From the NCBI RefSeq assembly GCF_013349995.1, contig NZ_JABVXF010000040.1, positions 1-36,504 on the forward strand: a stretch of DNA of 36,504 nt, given 5' to 3'. A program made the translations under genes and the position numbers. Below, one piece after another: positions 16,549 through 24,960 of this stretch. This stretch comes from Pseudoalteromonas sp. 0303 (GTDB lineage: Bacteria; Pseudomonadota; Gammaproteobacteria; Enterobacterales; Alteromonadaceae). Each line of letters starts with the position of its first letter. Within the stretch, counting starts at the first letter, position 1. The notes below the pieces were generated by a model, which did not search any database, was not told where the DNA came from, and saw nothing but the letters and a program-made list of their open reading frames with translations.

Positions 16549-17289
16549 TTACACCCCGAGCCCAAAGCTCTTCGCCAGTGTGCCCATCACAAGGCCCCAG
16601 CCATCTACTAATACAAACAGCATGATTTTAAACGGTAAAGATACAATCATCGGCGAAAGCATCATCATACCCATGGCCATTAATACGGAGGCCACTACTA
16701 AATCCACAATCAAAAAGGGAATGAAAAACATAAAACCAATGATAAAGGCCGTTTGCAATTCACTGGTAACAAACGCGGGGATCAATACAATCAACGGCGT
16801 GTCTTCTGGCGAATCTAATTGCTCATAACCCGCTATTTTCGCAAAGGTCTCTAAATCTTTTATACGAACTTGCGAGAGCATAAACGCTTTCATTGGCTCT
16901 TTGGCAAGTTCTAATGCTTGCACTGAGGTAACTTGTTCATTCAAGTACGGCTCAATGGCACGCTCATTCACCTGCTGATAAATTGGCGCCATAATAAAAA
17001 TACTCAAAAACAGCGACATGCCTAACAAAATTTGATTCGATGGTGTTTGTTGTAAGCCTATTGCTTGGCGTAATATCGCCAGAACCACAATAATCCGTGT
17101 AAATGAAGTCATCATAATGACCGCTGCCGGAATAAAACTCAGCGCCGTCATAATCGCTAACACTTGTAGCGTCACGGAGTAATCTTGAGAGCCATCAGGG
17201 TTGGTGGTAATGGTCAGTGCTTCTATGCCTTCAGCGTTAACCGACGGCAAAAACAACACACTTGCTAAAATAAGTATCCACTTGATCAT
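16549..17289 (-). CDS. fliP: FliP, flagellar export gate protein
   Basis: A 246-residue inner-membrane protein and main channel-forming subunit of the export gate. Like other FliP proteins it begins with a cleavable signal sequence (MIKWILILASVLFLPSVNA), followed by a membrane segment with MTALSFIPAAVIMMTSFTRI and VLAILRQAIG, a periplasmic part, and C-terminal helices containing MGMMMLSPMIVSLPFK. It begins four bases after fliO. Its length is typical. The FliP5-FliQ4-FliR1 assembly is family knowledge. Confidence 0.97.
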   Translation of the reverse strand: MIKWILILASVLFLPSVNAEGIEALTITTNPDGSQDYSVTLQVLAIMTALSFIPAAVIMMTSFTRIIVVLAILRQAIGLQQTPSNQILLGMSLFLSIFIMAPIYQQVNERAIEPYLNEQVTSVQALELAKEPMKAFMLSQVRIKDLETFAKIAGYEQLDSPEDTPLIVLIPAFVTSELQTAFIIGFMFFIPFLIVDLVVASVLMAMGMMMLSPMIVSLPFKIMLFVLVDGWGLVMGTLAKSFGLGV

Positions 17290-17293
17290 AGCG

Positions 17294-17677
17294 TTAATTC
17301 TTTTTATTTGAAGGTGATTGTGGGTTCAGCAACTTACCAAATTTTTTGGCAAGTTCTGGCAGTTCTTTTTCTTGTAATGGTGTTTCTAGTTTATGCAGGT
17401 AGTTAATACTATGCGGGGTCACACCAATTAAGTGCTGAGCGTTATCGATTTCAATGACCATCAAGCGCTCACGAGAGCCTAAAGGCAAACTGCGCACTAC
17501 TTTAAATTCATCACTATTAGCAAGATTTGGATTTAGTTTTTTAACCAAAAAAGCCAAAGCAATAATAACCACCAGCACTAAAAGCAAAGACATCACCATA
17601 GACAGTAAATCTGCCGTCGGTGATGCCGTAGGAAATGCAGTGCTCGACGCACTTGTTAAAGCGACTAAAGCATTCAT
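17294..17677 (-). CDS. fliO: FliO, flagellar export gate assembly protein
   Basis: A 127-residue bitopic membrane protein that helps FliP assemble. A short Ser/Thr/Ala-rich periplasmic N terminus is followed by one membrane helix (about 26-44, MVMSLLLVLVVIIALAFLV) and a small cytoplasmic domain with SLPLGSRERLMVIEI and LIGVTP, typical of FliO. The C terminus is Lys/Pro-rich. The start overlaps the fliN stop as ATGA, so translation is probably coupled. FliO is poorly conserved, so the assignment rests on topology, the small domain and position. Confidence 0.93.
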   Translation of the reverse strand: MNALVALTSASSTAFPTASPTADLLSMVMSLLLVLVVIIALAFLVKKLNPNLANSDEFKVVRSLPLGSRERLMVIEIDNAQHLIGVTPHSINYLHKLETPLQEKELPELAKKFGKLLNPQSPSNKKN

Positions 17678-18075
17678 CGTAACTTTTTAATACGCTCAAC
17701 TTGGCTGATAACGTCCGTTAAACGAATACCGAACTTATCGTTTACGACAACCACCTCACCATGCGCAATCAGGGTGCCATTAACCAATACATCAAGTGGC
17801 TCACCAGCGACTCGGTCTAGTTCTACCACTGAACCTTGGTTAAGCTGTAATAAGTTACGAATGTTGATTTTTGAACGACCCACTTCCATCGAAATAGTAA
17901 CTGGAATGTCCAAGATGGTATCAAGTTTACGTTTTTCGTCGCCAGACAGCTCATGTCTTTCATCTTTTAACTCATCAAGCTCCGCTACAGCAGCATCACC
18001 TGAGCCACCCTCAGCTTCTTCAGCTTCGGCTAGTGCCGCAGCCCATTCGTCCATTGTATCTTGATCATCACTCAT
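17674..18075 (-). CDS. fliN: FliN, flagellar motor switch protein
   Basis: A 133-residue protein of the cytoplasmic C-ring. The acidic N-terminal part (1-55), starting MSDDQDTMDEWAAAL, is flexible. The SpoA-type domain (about 58-130) has LDIPVTISMEVGRSKINIRNLL, GSVVELDR and VVNDKFGIRLTDV. It joins FliM in the switch ring and helps dock the FliH-FliI export ATPase complex. It follows fliM by 22 bases and overlaps fliO by four. Confidence 0.97.
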   Translation of the reverse strand: MSDDQDTMDEWAAALAEAEEAEGGSGDAAVAELDELKDERHELSGDEKRKLDTILDIPVTISMEVGRSKINIRNLLQLNQGSVVELDRVAGEPLDVLVNGTLIAHGEVVVVNDKFGIRLTDVISQVERIKKLR

Positions 18076-18097
18076 TATGTTTAACCTTATAAATCGA

Positions 18098-19189
18098 CTA
18101 CCAGTCTAAATCTACACCTTCAGATAGATGTAGATCTTCTTCTAGTTCTGCTAATTCTGCATCTGAATCCAGTTTTTTGCCACCTTTTGTGAACACATGT
18201 AGTTCTGACTTAACTGATTCAGGGCGTTTAATTTTTTCGCTAATTTGTAGTGCCACATTGTCACGAGAGCGGCCCATTTTCGCTCTAAAGGTCGGCAATT
18301 CTTCTACAAATACGGTGATATGTTCTGGCATTTCAACAGGGATAATATCGCCAGCTTTAAGCTCCATAATCTGTTGTAGCGTTAGATCAACCTCAAGCAA
18401 TTGAGTCGATAAATCGACCTCAACATCCATGATCTCATCACGTAATGCTTTACTCCAACGTAAGTCAGTGTCTTCGGTGTCTGATTGCACACCGGCATCG
18501 AGTAATTCACGGATTGGCTCAAGCATCGAATAAGGTAATGCGATATGGAAATCACCGCCACCACCATCTAGCTCAATATGGAAAGAGCTAATAACAACCA
18601 CTTCAGTTGGACTTACGATGTTAGCCATCGCTGGGTTAACTTCTGAGTCAAGGTACTCAAAAGACACATCCATTACCGGCGCCCATGCTTCTTTATAATC
18701 TTCGAAGATGATTTTAAGCAGCATTTGAACAATACGGCGTTCTGTTGGGGTAAATTCACGGCCTTCTATTTTTGCATGATAGCGGCCATCACCACCAAAA
18801 AAGTTATCCACTAAAATGAATACTAATCGGGCTTCCATGGTAATTAGGCCGGTGCCCTTCAACGGACGAAAACGTACCATGTTCAAACTAGTTGGCACGA
18901 ATAAGGTATGAATATATTCGCCAAATTTAATCATTTGTACGCCGTTAATCGACACCTCAGCGGTGCGGCGCATCATGTTAAATAGGCTAATTCGCATATG
19001 ACGGGCAAAACGTTCATTCACGATCTCCAAGGTCGGCATACGACCCCGAACAATACGATCTTGTGATGAGAAGTCATACTGTAAGGTATTACTGTCTAAG
19101 TCATCACCTTCGTGAATATCTTCCTCTTCGACTTCATCAACGCCATGTAAGAGCGCATCAATTTCGTCTTGAGATAATAAATCGCTCAC
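18098..19189 (-). CDS. fliM: FliM, flagellar motor switch protein
   Basis: A 363-residue switch protein that receives CheY-P and sets rotation direction. The N-terminal CheY-docking peptide is LSQDEIDALL (residues 5-14), followed by an acidic linker. The middle CheC-like domain (about 45-235) contains GGDGRYH and FTPTERRIV, and the C-terminal SpoA-like domain (about 250-330) contacts FliN. The docking peptide resembles the CheZ tail and the CheA linker repeats encoded in this locus. It starts after fliL with a nine-base gap. Confidence 0.97.
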   Translation of the reverse strand: MSDLLSQDEIDALLHGVDEVEEEDIHEGDDLDSNTLQYDFSSQDRIVRGRMPTLEIVNERFARHMRISLFNMMRRTAEVSINGVQMIKFGEYIHTLFVPTSLNMVRFRPLKGTGLITMEARLVFILVDNFFGGDGRYHAKIEGREFTPTERRIVQMLLKIIFEDYKEAWAPVMDVSFEYLDSEVNPAMANIVSPTEVVVISSFHIELDGGGGDFHIALPYSMLEPIRELLDAGVQSDTEDTDLRWSKALRDEIMDVEVDLSTQLLEVDLTLQQIMELKAGDIIPVEMPEHITVFVEELPTFRAKMGRSRDNVALQISEKIKRPESVKSELHVFTKGGKKLDSDAELAELEEDLHLSEGVDLDW

Positions 19190-19198
19190 GCTGACCCC

Positions 19199-19720
19199 TT
19201 ATTGCATCACAAAGCCGGTAAATAATACCCGCTCTATCACTTTGCTACCTTCAACATCACTTAATGCTGATTGTACTTTTTCAAGTGCAGCAACACGTAC
19301 TGACTCTTTACCTTCACTGGTACCTAATTCATCTGCGGTCGTTGTTGAAAGAACGCCAAGTAAGGTACTTTCGATAAGTGGAATATGCTTTTTGGCAGTT
19401 TCTTCGTTCACTTCACCGCGAACAAGTAGCTGAACTTTTATTTGTACAATTCGGTCGCGACTAGCACCGGGTACATTAAATACAAATGGGCGTGGCATTG
19501 CGACATACAGAGCCGAACCAATCTGTGTGGAGCTCGATGGTGCAGCAGCCTCTGTCACTGTGGTTTCATCTGCTAGGCTTTCTTCAGGGGCATCATCACC
19601 CATAAATAAAAAGTAACCCGCAGCAGCACCAGCAATCAACACTACAGCTGCAATGATGATAATCAGCTTCTTTTTGCCTTTACCCGTATCTTCTATTTCT
19701 AAATTTGCTTCTTCGGCCAT
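19199..19720 (-). CDS. fliL: FliL, stator-associated basal body protein
   Basis: A single-pass membrane protein of about 173 residues that surrounds stators and supports torque in many bacteria. A basic cytoplasmic N terminus (KGKKK) is followed by one membrane helix (about 20-40, LIIIIAAVVLIAGAAAGYFLF), an acidic Ala/Thr-rich linker, and the periplasmic domain (about 75-170) containing YVAMPRPFVFNV and VLFTGFVMQ. I choose ATG at 19720, with AGGGAA about five bases upstream, over the in-frame TTG at 19735. A strong hairpin lies just upstream of the ribosome site. It begins the fliL-to-flhB run. Confidence 0.95.
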   Translation of the reverse strand: MAEEANLEIEDTGKGKKKLIIIIAAVVLIAGAAAGYFLFMGDDAPEESLADETTVTEAAAPSSSTQIGSALYVAMPRPFVFNVPGASRDRIVQIKVQLLVRGEVNEETAKKHIPLIESTLLGVLSTTTADELGTSEGKESVRVAALEKVQSALSDVEGSKVIERVLFTGFVMQ

Positions 19721-19735
19721 TGTCACTTCCCTCAA

Positions 19736-19767
19736 AGTTACAGCAAGCTGTTTCTCGCGCTGTAACT
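19736..19767 (-). other. Intercistronic hairpin before fliL
   Basis: A perfect 9-bp inverted repeat, AGTTACAGC (19736-19744) and GCTGTAACT (19759-19767), with a 14-base loop. It lies between the fliK stop and the fliL ribosome site. The T run after it is only three bases, so strong termination is unlikely; mRNA processing or partial attenuation is possible. Confidence 0.5.
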
Positions 19768-19792
19768 ATTTTATTTCTTATAATAGCAGGAC

Positions 19793-22231
19793 TTATGCAT
19801 AGTAATCTATTGATGATGAAGATTGTTGTCGAGAAGTTTCTGCGCTTTGTGCTGTTACTTCTGGCTGCTGCTCCTCAGCTTGTTGATTTCCAGCAAGCTG
19901 ACCTTGCCCAGACTGCTCTTGTTGTTGCTCTGGGCTACCTTGCTGGATACTACTTTCACCAAGTTCAATACCTTGCTGTGCAAGCATTTCTCGTAAACGT
20001 GGCATCGATTGCTCTAAAGCTTCTTTAGCCTGCTGATTTTGAACAACAAAATTAATTTGAGCTTGCTCCGCATCGCTACGTATACGAATTTGCATACTGC
20101 CCATTTCTGGCGGATCTAAGCGAATTTCAGCTTCTTTATTATTAATATTTAGTAACGCGCTAACTCGCTCTTGAAGCATCTTTGCAGCATCACTTTTTAT
20201 GATATTAATCGCTTGCATTACACCAGGGTCAACATTCACCGATTTAGATTGAGTCTGAGTTTGCGCAGTTGTTTGTGTATGCATTGTTTGTACGTCTAGT
20301 GCTTGCTCATATTGCTGATGAGCCATCTCATAGGCACCTGGTTGTGTTGTTGCATTTGCTTGAGTCGTTAGCTGAGTAAATAATTGAGCTACACGCACAG
20401 TAACAGTTTCCTGTGTACGTTCTGTATTAATTTTTGTATCAAGCTCTGTGGTTACTTCTTCACTAGCAACTACTTTTGTCACATCGGCTGTAATTTGCGC
20501 GGTATTATTTGGTTTCGCTTTATTATTTTCAACATTAACTGTTGCTGCGGTTACTGGCATCGCAGTACTGGCTGTTGCAGGGGCATTTATAGCCTCTGTC
20601 AGCACAGTTTGAGCTGCAGCTAATTTTTCGTACTGAGCAGTGCCCGGCGTTAACGTTTGCAGCTGAGTGTTCACTTTGTTTAACAATGCTTGCTGCTCAT
20701 CCTTAGTCAGCGCCGTGATTTGCTTTTCTACACCTGTAGGTAATTTGTTATCGAGAGCCTTATTGTCAGCTAATTTAGCATCTTGTTTTGCCTGGCTTTC
20801 TTCAGCAATGTCTTGCTCTACAGCAAGTTGTGATACAGGACTCTGTGCAGCTTGCGTTGTAGGCTTACTACTGTTCACATCAGTCAATAGCAACTTGATT
20901 GTTGCCACCTCATCAGCACCGAGCTTATTATCAGCTTTAAGTTGATTTATTTGTTGCTCAAGTTGCTTTTGTTGCTCAGAGGTTAGCGATAAACCTTTAG
21001 CGAACTCACTTACAGCCTGCCCATCGCCACTTTGTACTTTGGCCAGCAAGCTAACGATTGACTTATCTGTTACTGGTTTATCTAAAACTGGTTTTTCTGT
21101 TACGGCTTGATCAATTTTGGCAGCTGCGTCAGCTGGTTTATCTGCCATTTTTGCCGTGCCAGCTTCAATGTTTTTAGCAATGCTTTGCTCAGCACTGAAA
21201 TTTGCTGCCGTTTTGTCAGTGTAGCTTTGTGTTTGTTTTGAATTAACTTCAGCTGTTTTTGTATCTACTTGAGCATCGCTATTTAAATCTGCAACCACCT
21301 TATTTAAAACAGTTTTACTTGTCTCATTTGCCCCAAGTTCTTTGCCTTCAGATGTTTTTGTAGCGTCTGAATTCACAGCCTGTTTCTGAGCGCTATTTAA
21401 CAGAGCGTCTACATCAACTGTGGTTTCTTTGTTGTCAGTTGCTTGTGTTGAACTGGCAAAGTTAGCTACTTGAGGCTTTGTATCAGGTGTATTAACAGCT
21501 GAAACACCCTGCTTTTCTTTGTCTGTTAATGGACCATCAACAATCGGAGTCACGCTATCTTTTGGTGGTAAATCGCCAATCGCTTTTAGCTGGCTATCTA
21601 CCGCTGTCGCAACTTTAGACTTATGTAATAAGCTTGCTATTGAACTGTCGCCTTCAGCGTCGGCTTTTGAATCATCGGTTTGTGCAACGTCTGTCATCGG
21701 TGAAGGTATAACAGGTGTAATGGTATCGATTGGGGTTGGTTTTTTATCAACAACTACTGGGCTAAAGTCATTATTTTCAATCAATTTATTAACACGTGTA
21801 CTCATAGCTTGAGCTGCATTAATTTGCGAAAGCAGTGAGTTTTCTTCATCTTCTACAAGTGCAAGTTCATCGCTTGGCTCTTTAGTTACAGCTTCATTAC
21901 GAATATCTGGACTTGTTTTAGATTGCTGCTGTGTAGACGTGGTAGCAGTTGCAACTTTAGCATCAGCAGTTGTGTTTTCATCACCTAATTTGGCATCTGA
22001 TTTAGGCTCTTCAGAAATACTGATAGCTTTAGTTTCATCAACAGAATGAGTATCTGCATCATTTTTTGTTTGAGGGGTGGTATTTGCTTGCGCGTTTGCC
22101 GCTTCACTTGCTTCTGTAAGTGAAGTTAAAAAACTTAAGCCCGATGCTTTGTCGCTAGACTCTGAGTCTTTGCCTGAAAAACCAGTACCTTGCTCAGTTT
22201 TAACCTGCAAATTGATATCACTGATCGCCAT
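19793..22231 (-). CDS. fliK: FliK, hook-length control protein (long form)
   Basis: An 812-residue secreted ruler protein, about twice the enteric length (about 400). The conserved C-terminal domain (about 690-765) is clear: EIRLDPPEMGSMQIRI followed by INFVVQNQQAKEALEQSMPRLREMLAQQGIEL, split here by a short gap. It interacts with FlhB to switch export substrates. The remaining 680 residues are low-complexity and rich in Ala, Thr, Asp, Lys, Gln and Ser, with loose repeats such as EKPVLDKPVTDK. The last 45 residues are Gln/Ser-rich. It sits between fliJ and fliL, as in related species. Only the C-terminal domain is recognisable, so the N-terminal ruler role is inferred. Confidence 0.93.
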   Translation of the reverse strand: MAISDINLQVKTEQGTGFSGKDSESSDKASGLSFLTSLTEASEAANAQANTTPQTKNDADTHSVDETKAISISEEPKSDAKLGDENTTADAKVATATTSTQQQSKTSPDIRNEAVTKEPSDELALVEDEENSLLSQINAAQAMSTRVNKLIENNDFSPVVVDKKPTPIDTITPVIPSPMTDVAQTDDSKADAEGDSSIASLLHKSKVATAVDSQLKAIGDLPPKDSVTPIVDGPLTDKEKQGVSAVNTPDTKPQVANFASSTQATDNKETTVDVDALLNSAQKQAVNSDATKTSEGKELGANETSKTVLNKVVADLNSDAQVDTKTAEVNSKQTQSYTDKTAANFSAEQSIAKNIEAGTAKMADKPADAAAKIDQAVTEKPVLDKPVTDKSIVSLLAKVQSGDGQAVSEFAKGLSLTSEQQKQLEQQINQLKADNKLGADEVATIKLLLTDVNSSKPTTQAAQSPVSQLAVEQDIAEESQAKQDAKLADNKALDNKLPTGVEKQITALTKDEQQALLNKVNTQLQTLTPGTAQYEKLAAAQTVLTEAINAPATASTAMPVTAATVNVENNKAKPNNTAQITADVTKVVASEEVTTELDTKINTERTQETVTVRVAQLFTQLTTQANATTQPGAYEMAHQQYEQALDVQTMHTQTTAQTQTQSKSVNVDPGVMQAINIIKSDAAKMLQERVSALLNINNKEAEIRLDPPEMGSMQIRIRSDAEQAQINFVVQNQQAKEALEQSMPRLREMLAQQGIELGESSIQQGSPEQQQEQSGQGQLAGNQQAEEQQPEVTAQSAETSRQQSSSSIDYYA

Positions 22232-22331
22232 AATTCACCTAAAACTAAAGAGGCAATTTGCCGCCGCAAGTGCCAAAATTAATGCTACTGGTTAGGTAAA
22301 TGCAATTAACATGCCTAAAAAAGATAGTATT

Positions 22332-22787
22332 TTAGAGAAGTGCGTTTTTAAGCTGACGTTGATAAAACTGATTTGAAGCAAATTCATCCAGCATTTTTTG
22401 CTCCGCTTTAGCTACTTTCATCGCTTGTTTTTCAGCTTGCTTTTCGATTAACTTCGCTACTGCTTTTGCTTTCACTTGTTGTTTTAACCACAATGCTTTG
22501 CGCTGCGTAACAACTTGTTTTGCAGTATTCACTGTGCTGGCTTGCTGGCGTATCGCTTCTTCAATTTTTGCGATAAAAGCATGATATTGACTAAACCCAG
22601 CACTAGACAAACCAGATCGTCCTTTCAAATGTAACTGCTGAGAATACTCCATGCGAAAGTTATTCAGCCCTTGCAGTTTTTGTTGATTGCTTTGTAAGTG
22701 CTGCTGTGCTTTTAAATAATCCATGCGTAAAGATTCTTCTTTATCGCTCTCAAGCTTTAGCAATAAATCAAGTTTACTTTGAGCCAT
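22332..22787 (-). CDS. fliJ: FliJ, export stalk/chaperone-escort protein
   Basis: A 151-residue protein predicted to be nearly all helix, with many Gln, Lys and Ala, matching the antiparallel coiled coil of FliJ. It fits in the FliI hexamer like the gamma subunit of F1 ATPase and promotes proton-driven export; this is family knowledge. Sequence conservation in FliJ is low, so the call rests on coiled-coil character, length (about 147 in enterics) and its position directly after fliI, with stop and start overlapping as TAATG. Confidence 0.92.
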   Translation of the reverse strand: MAQSKLDLLLKLESDKEESLRMDYLKAQQHLQSNQQKLQGLNNFRMEYSQQLHLKGRSGLSSAGFSQYHAFIAKIEEAIRQQASTVNTAKQVVTQRKALWLKQQVKAKAVAKLIEKQAEKQAMKVAKAEQKMLDEFASNQFYQRQLKNALL

Positions 22788-24121
22788 TAACCTTGTCCTA
22801 ATAACTGCGCAAGACCTTGCAGACCATCATCATAACTGATCACATCTTTCATGCCTTGCTGAAGGAATTGATTCACACGTGGCATCATATTAATTGCTTG
22901 GTCAAGCATAGGATCTGTGCCTTTTTGGTACGCACCTAGTGTGATCATATCTTTGTTCTGTTGATACATTGAATACACTTGTTTTAGCACACGAGCTTGT
23001 TGCATATGTGCTTCAGATACAACCTGTGGCATAACACGAGAAATCGATTTTTCAATATCAATAGCCGGATAATGACCACTGTCAGCTAAATCTCGAGATA
23101 AAACAATGTGGCCATCTAATATAGCACGAGCAGAGTCAGCAATTGGATCTTGCATATCATCCCCTTCACTAAGCACAGTGAAAAACGCGGTGATTGAACC
23201 TTGCCCTTCACCACCATTACCGGCACGTTCCACCAGCGCAGGCAGTTTAGCAAATACTGAAGGCGGATACCCCTTAGTCGCAGGAGGCTCGCCAACTGCT
23301 AAGGCAATTTCACGTTGCGCCATGGCATAACGGGTAACGGAGTCAAGTAATAACAATACGTTAAGACCTTGATCGCGAAAGTATTCCGCAATGGTCACTG
23401 CACTTTCACAGCCTTTTAAACGCATTAATGGTGAAGCATCCGCAGGAGCTGCAACCACCACTGAGCGCTTACGCCCTTCAACACCTAAAATTTCTTCAAT
23501 GAATTCTTTTACCTCACGACCACGTTCACCCACAAGACCTACCACAATTACATCTGCTTCAGAGCCGCGAGTCATCATACCCAGTAATACTGATTTACCG
23601 ACACCAGAGCCTGCAAACAGGCCCATACGCTGGCCTTGACCTACGGTAATAACGGAGTTGATGGCTCGTACACCTACATCCATAGGCTGACTAATTGGTC
23701 GTCTTGCAAGAGGGTTAATTGAGTTTTGCGCAAACTTTAAGTGATGCTCAGCATTAATGGCACCTAAGCCATCAAGTGGCCGACCAAGGCCATCCACTAC
23801 ACGGCCAAGTAAACTCATGCCGACAGGCAACCCAGTTTCATTTAGCTTTGGGATAACTCGGGCACCAGGCAGTACGCCAGAGATGTGATCATTTGGCATC
23901 AAGTAAAGTGTTTGGTCATTAAAACCAACGACTTCAGCATCAACAAAGCCGTTAATGGTTTCAATTTTACATTGACTGCCAACAGGTGCTCTAAGCCCTT
24001 TTGCTTCTAACGTTAAACCAACGACACGCGTCAGAATACCGGCAACAGCTGGTTTTGGGGCCTTGATATGTTTTTCATAGCGCTGTAAGCGTTCGCTTAG
24101 AGTCATTGATTGAGCACTCAT
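22787..24121 (-). CDS. fliI: FliI, flagellum-specific export ATPase
   Basis: A 444-residue F1-beta-like ATPase that energises and orders flagellar protein export. Walker A AGSGVGKS lies at 170-177, GLVGERGREVKEF follows, and Walker B is in VLLLLDSVTRYAMAQREI. The N-terminal FliH-binding segment (about 1-25) and the C-terminal helical domain are present. It is preceded by fliH (17-base gap) and overlaps fliJ by one base. Its length is typical. Confidence 0.97.
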   Translation of the reverse strand: MSAQSMTLSERLQRYEKHIKAPKPAVAGILTRVVGLTLEAKGLRAPVGSQCKIETINGFVDAEVVGFNDQTLYLMPNDHISGVLPGARVIPKLNETGLPVGMSLLGRVVDGLGRPLDGLGAINAEHHLKFAQNSINPLARRPISQPMDVGVRAINSVITVGQGQRMGLFAGSGVGKSVLLGMMTRGSEADVIVVGLVGERGREVKEFIEEILGVEGRKRSVVVAAPADASPLMRLKGCESAVTIAEYFRDQGLNVLLLLDSVTRYAMAQREIALAVGEPPATKGYPPSVFAKLPALVERAGNGGEGQGSITAFFTVLSEGDDMQDPIADSARAILDGHIVLSRDLADSGHYPAIDIEKSISRVMPQVVSEAHMQQARVLKQVYSMYQQNKDMITLGAYQKGTDPMLDQAINMMPRVNQFLQQGMKDVISYDDGLQGLAQLLGQG

Positions 24122-24138
24122 GATGAGCCTATAAAGTG

Positions 24139-24957
24139 TTAGATACCACTGCTATGCAAAAAGTTTTCCAACGTTTCTTTGACGCGGGTTTTTATTGTCA
24201 TGTCGAGGGATGATTGCGGGGTTTTAATTTCGCAGCCACCACGTTCTAAAGTCGGTTCTGCAACTAACTGCCAATGGTTATCTGCGATAGTTTGTTCGCC
24301 ATAACTTTCGGTAATTAAAGTAATATCATCAGGATGTAAGTGAATACGTACTTTAGCTTGCTCTTCACCTAACGCATCAATAGCTTGCTTCAAAGCATGT
24401 AAAATGACTTCAGGTGAGGTTTTAATTTCTTGGTAAACTAAAACTTCAGTTAACATCACAGCTAACTGCACTAACTGCTTTTCGGCACTTTCATCGACTT
24501 TAGATAATGGTTGAGAAAGGCTATCAAGTAAGCTTCTTAAGTTGGTGAGCTGCTCTTCTAAAATTGGCTTTATTTCTTCTTGGCCTTGCTCCTTACCAAG
24601 CTCAACACCTTCTTTAAAGCCAGCTTCTTTTCCCTCATGTGCGCCTTTTTCAAAACCATCTATATAGCCTTGCTCATGGCCTTGCTTTAGTCCTTCTTCG
24701 TAGGCATCTTGACGGATCTTTTCAAGCTCAGCCATTGTTAGCGACGGAATTTCAGGCTCTTCTGGCTGCTCTTCGACCAGCTGCTTTTGCTGCTCTTTAC
24801 GATATAAGTCAGCTAAAGGCGTGCCATACGCCGTTGAGCGTCCAGCGAGTTTTGTTGTATCTTGCGTCACTTCAGGAATTGGCCAGTTTTCCAATAATTC
24901 ATCAGCAGCTTCACTGGCATGCACTGGGCGTCCTGTATGAAATGAAGACTTACTCAT
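24139..24957 (-). CDS. fliH: FliH, export ATPase regulator with glycine ladder
   Basis: A 272-residue cytoplasmic regulator that dimerises, binds FliI and links it to the C-ring. The N-terminal 75 residues are variable. Next comes a charged helical segment with ten glycines at 89, 93, 97, 101, 105, 109, 113, 117, 121 and 125, exactly four apart. GxxxG repeats are known in FliH, but this is a long unbroken run. The C-terminal domain (about 140-265), with VQLAVMLTEVLVYQEI, resembles the peripheral stalk of V/F-type ATPases. It starts three bases after fliG. Confidence 0.95.
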   Translation of the reverse strand: MSKSSFHTGRPVHASEAADELLENWPIPEVTQDTTKLAGRSTAYGTPLADLYRKEQQKQLVEEQPEEPEIPSLTMAELEKIRQDAYEEGLKQGHEQGYIDGFEKGAHEGKEAGFKEGVELGKEQGQEEIKPILEEQLTNLRSLLDSLSQPLSKVDESAEKQLVQLAVMLTEVLVYQEIKTSPEVILHALKQAIDALGEEQAKVRIHLHPDDITLITESYGEQTIADNHWQLVAEPTLERGGCEIKTPQSSLDMTIKTRVKETLENFLHSSGI

Positions 24958-24960
24958 GGC

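Noticed and set aside
16529..16828. Open frame antisense to fliP
   Set aside because: It is a mirror of a conserved membrane-protein gene; the translation is low-complexity and has no support.
22260..22275. Possible sigma-54 promoter before fliK (minus strand TGGCACTTGCGGCGGC)
   Set aside because: The -24 box is good but GC falls one base too far for the strict -24/-12 spacing, and no TTGC box is present.
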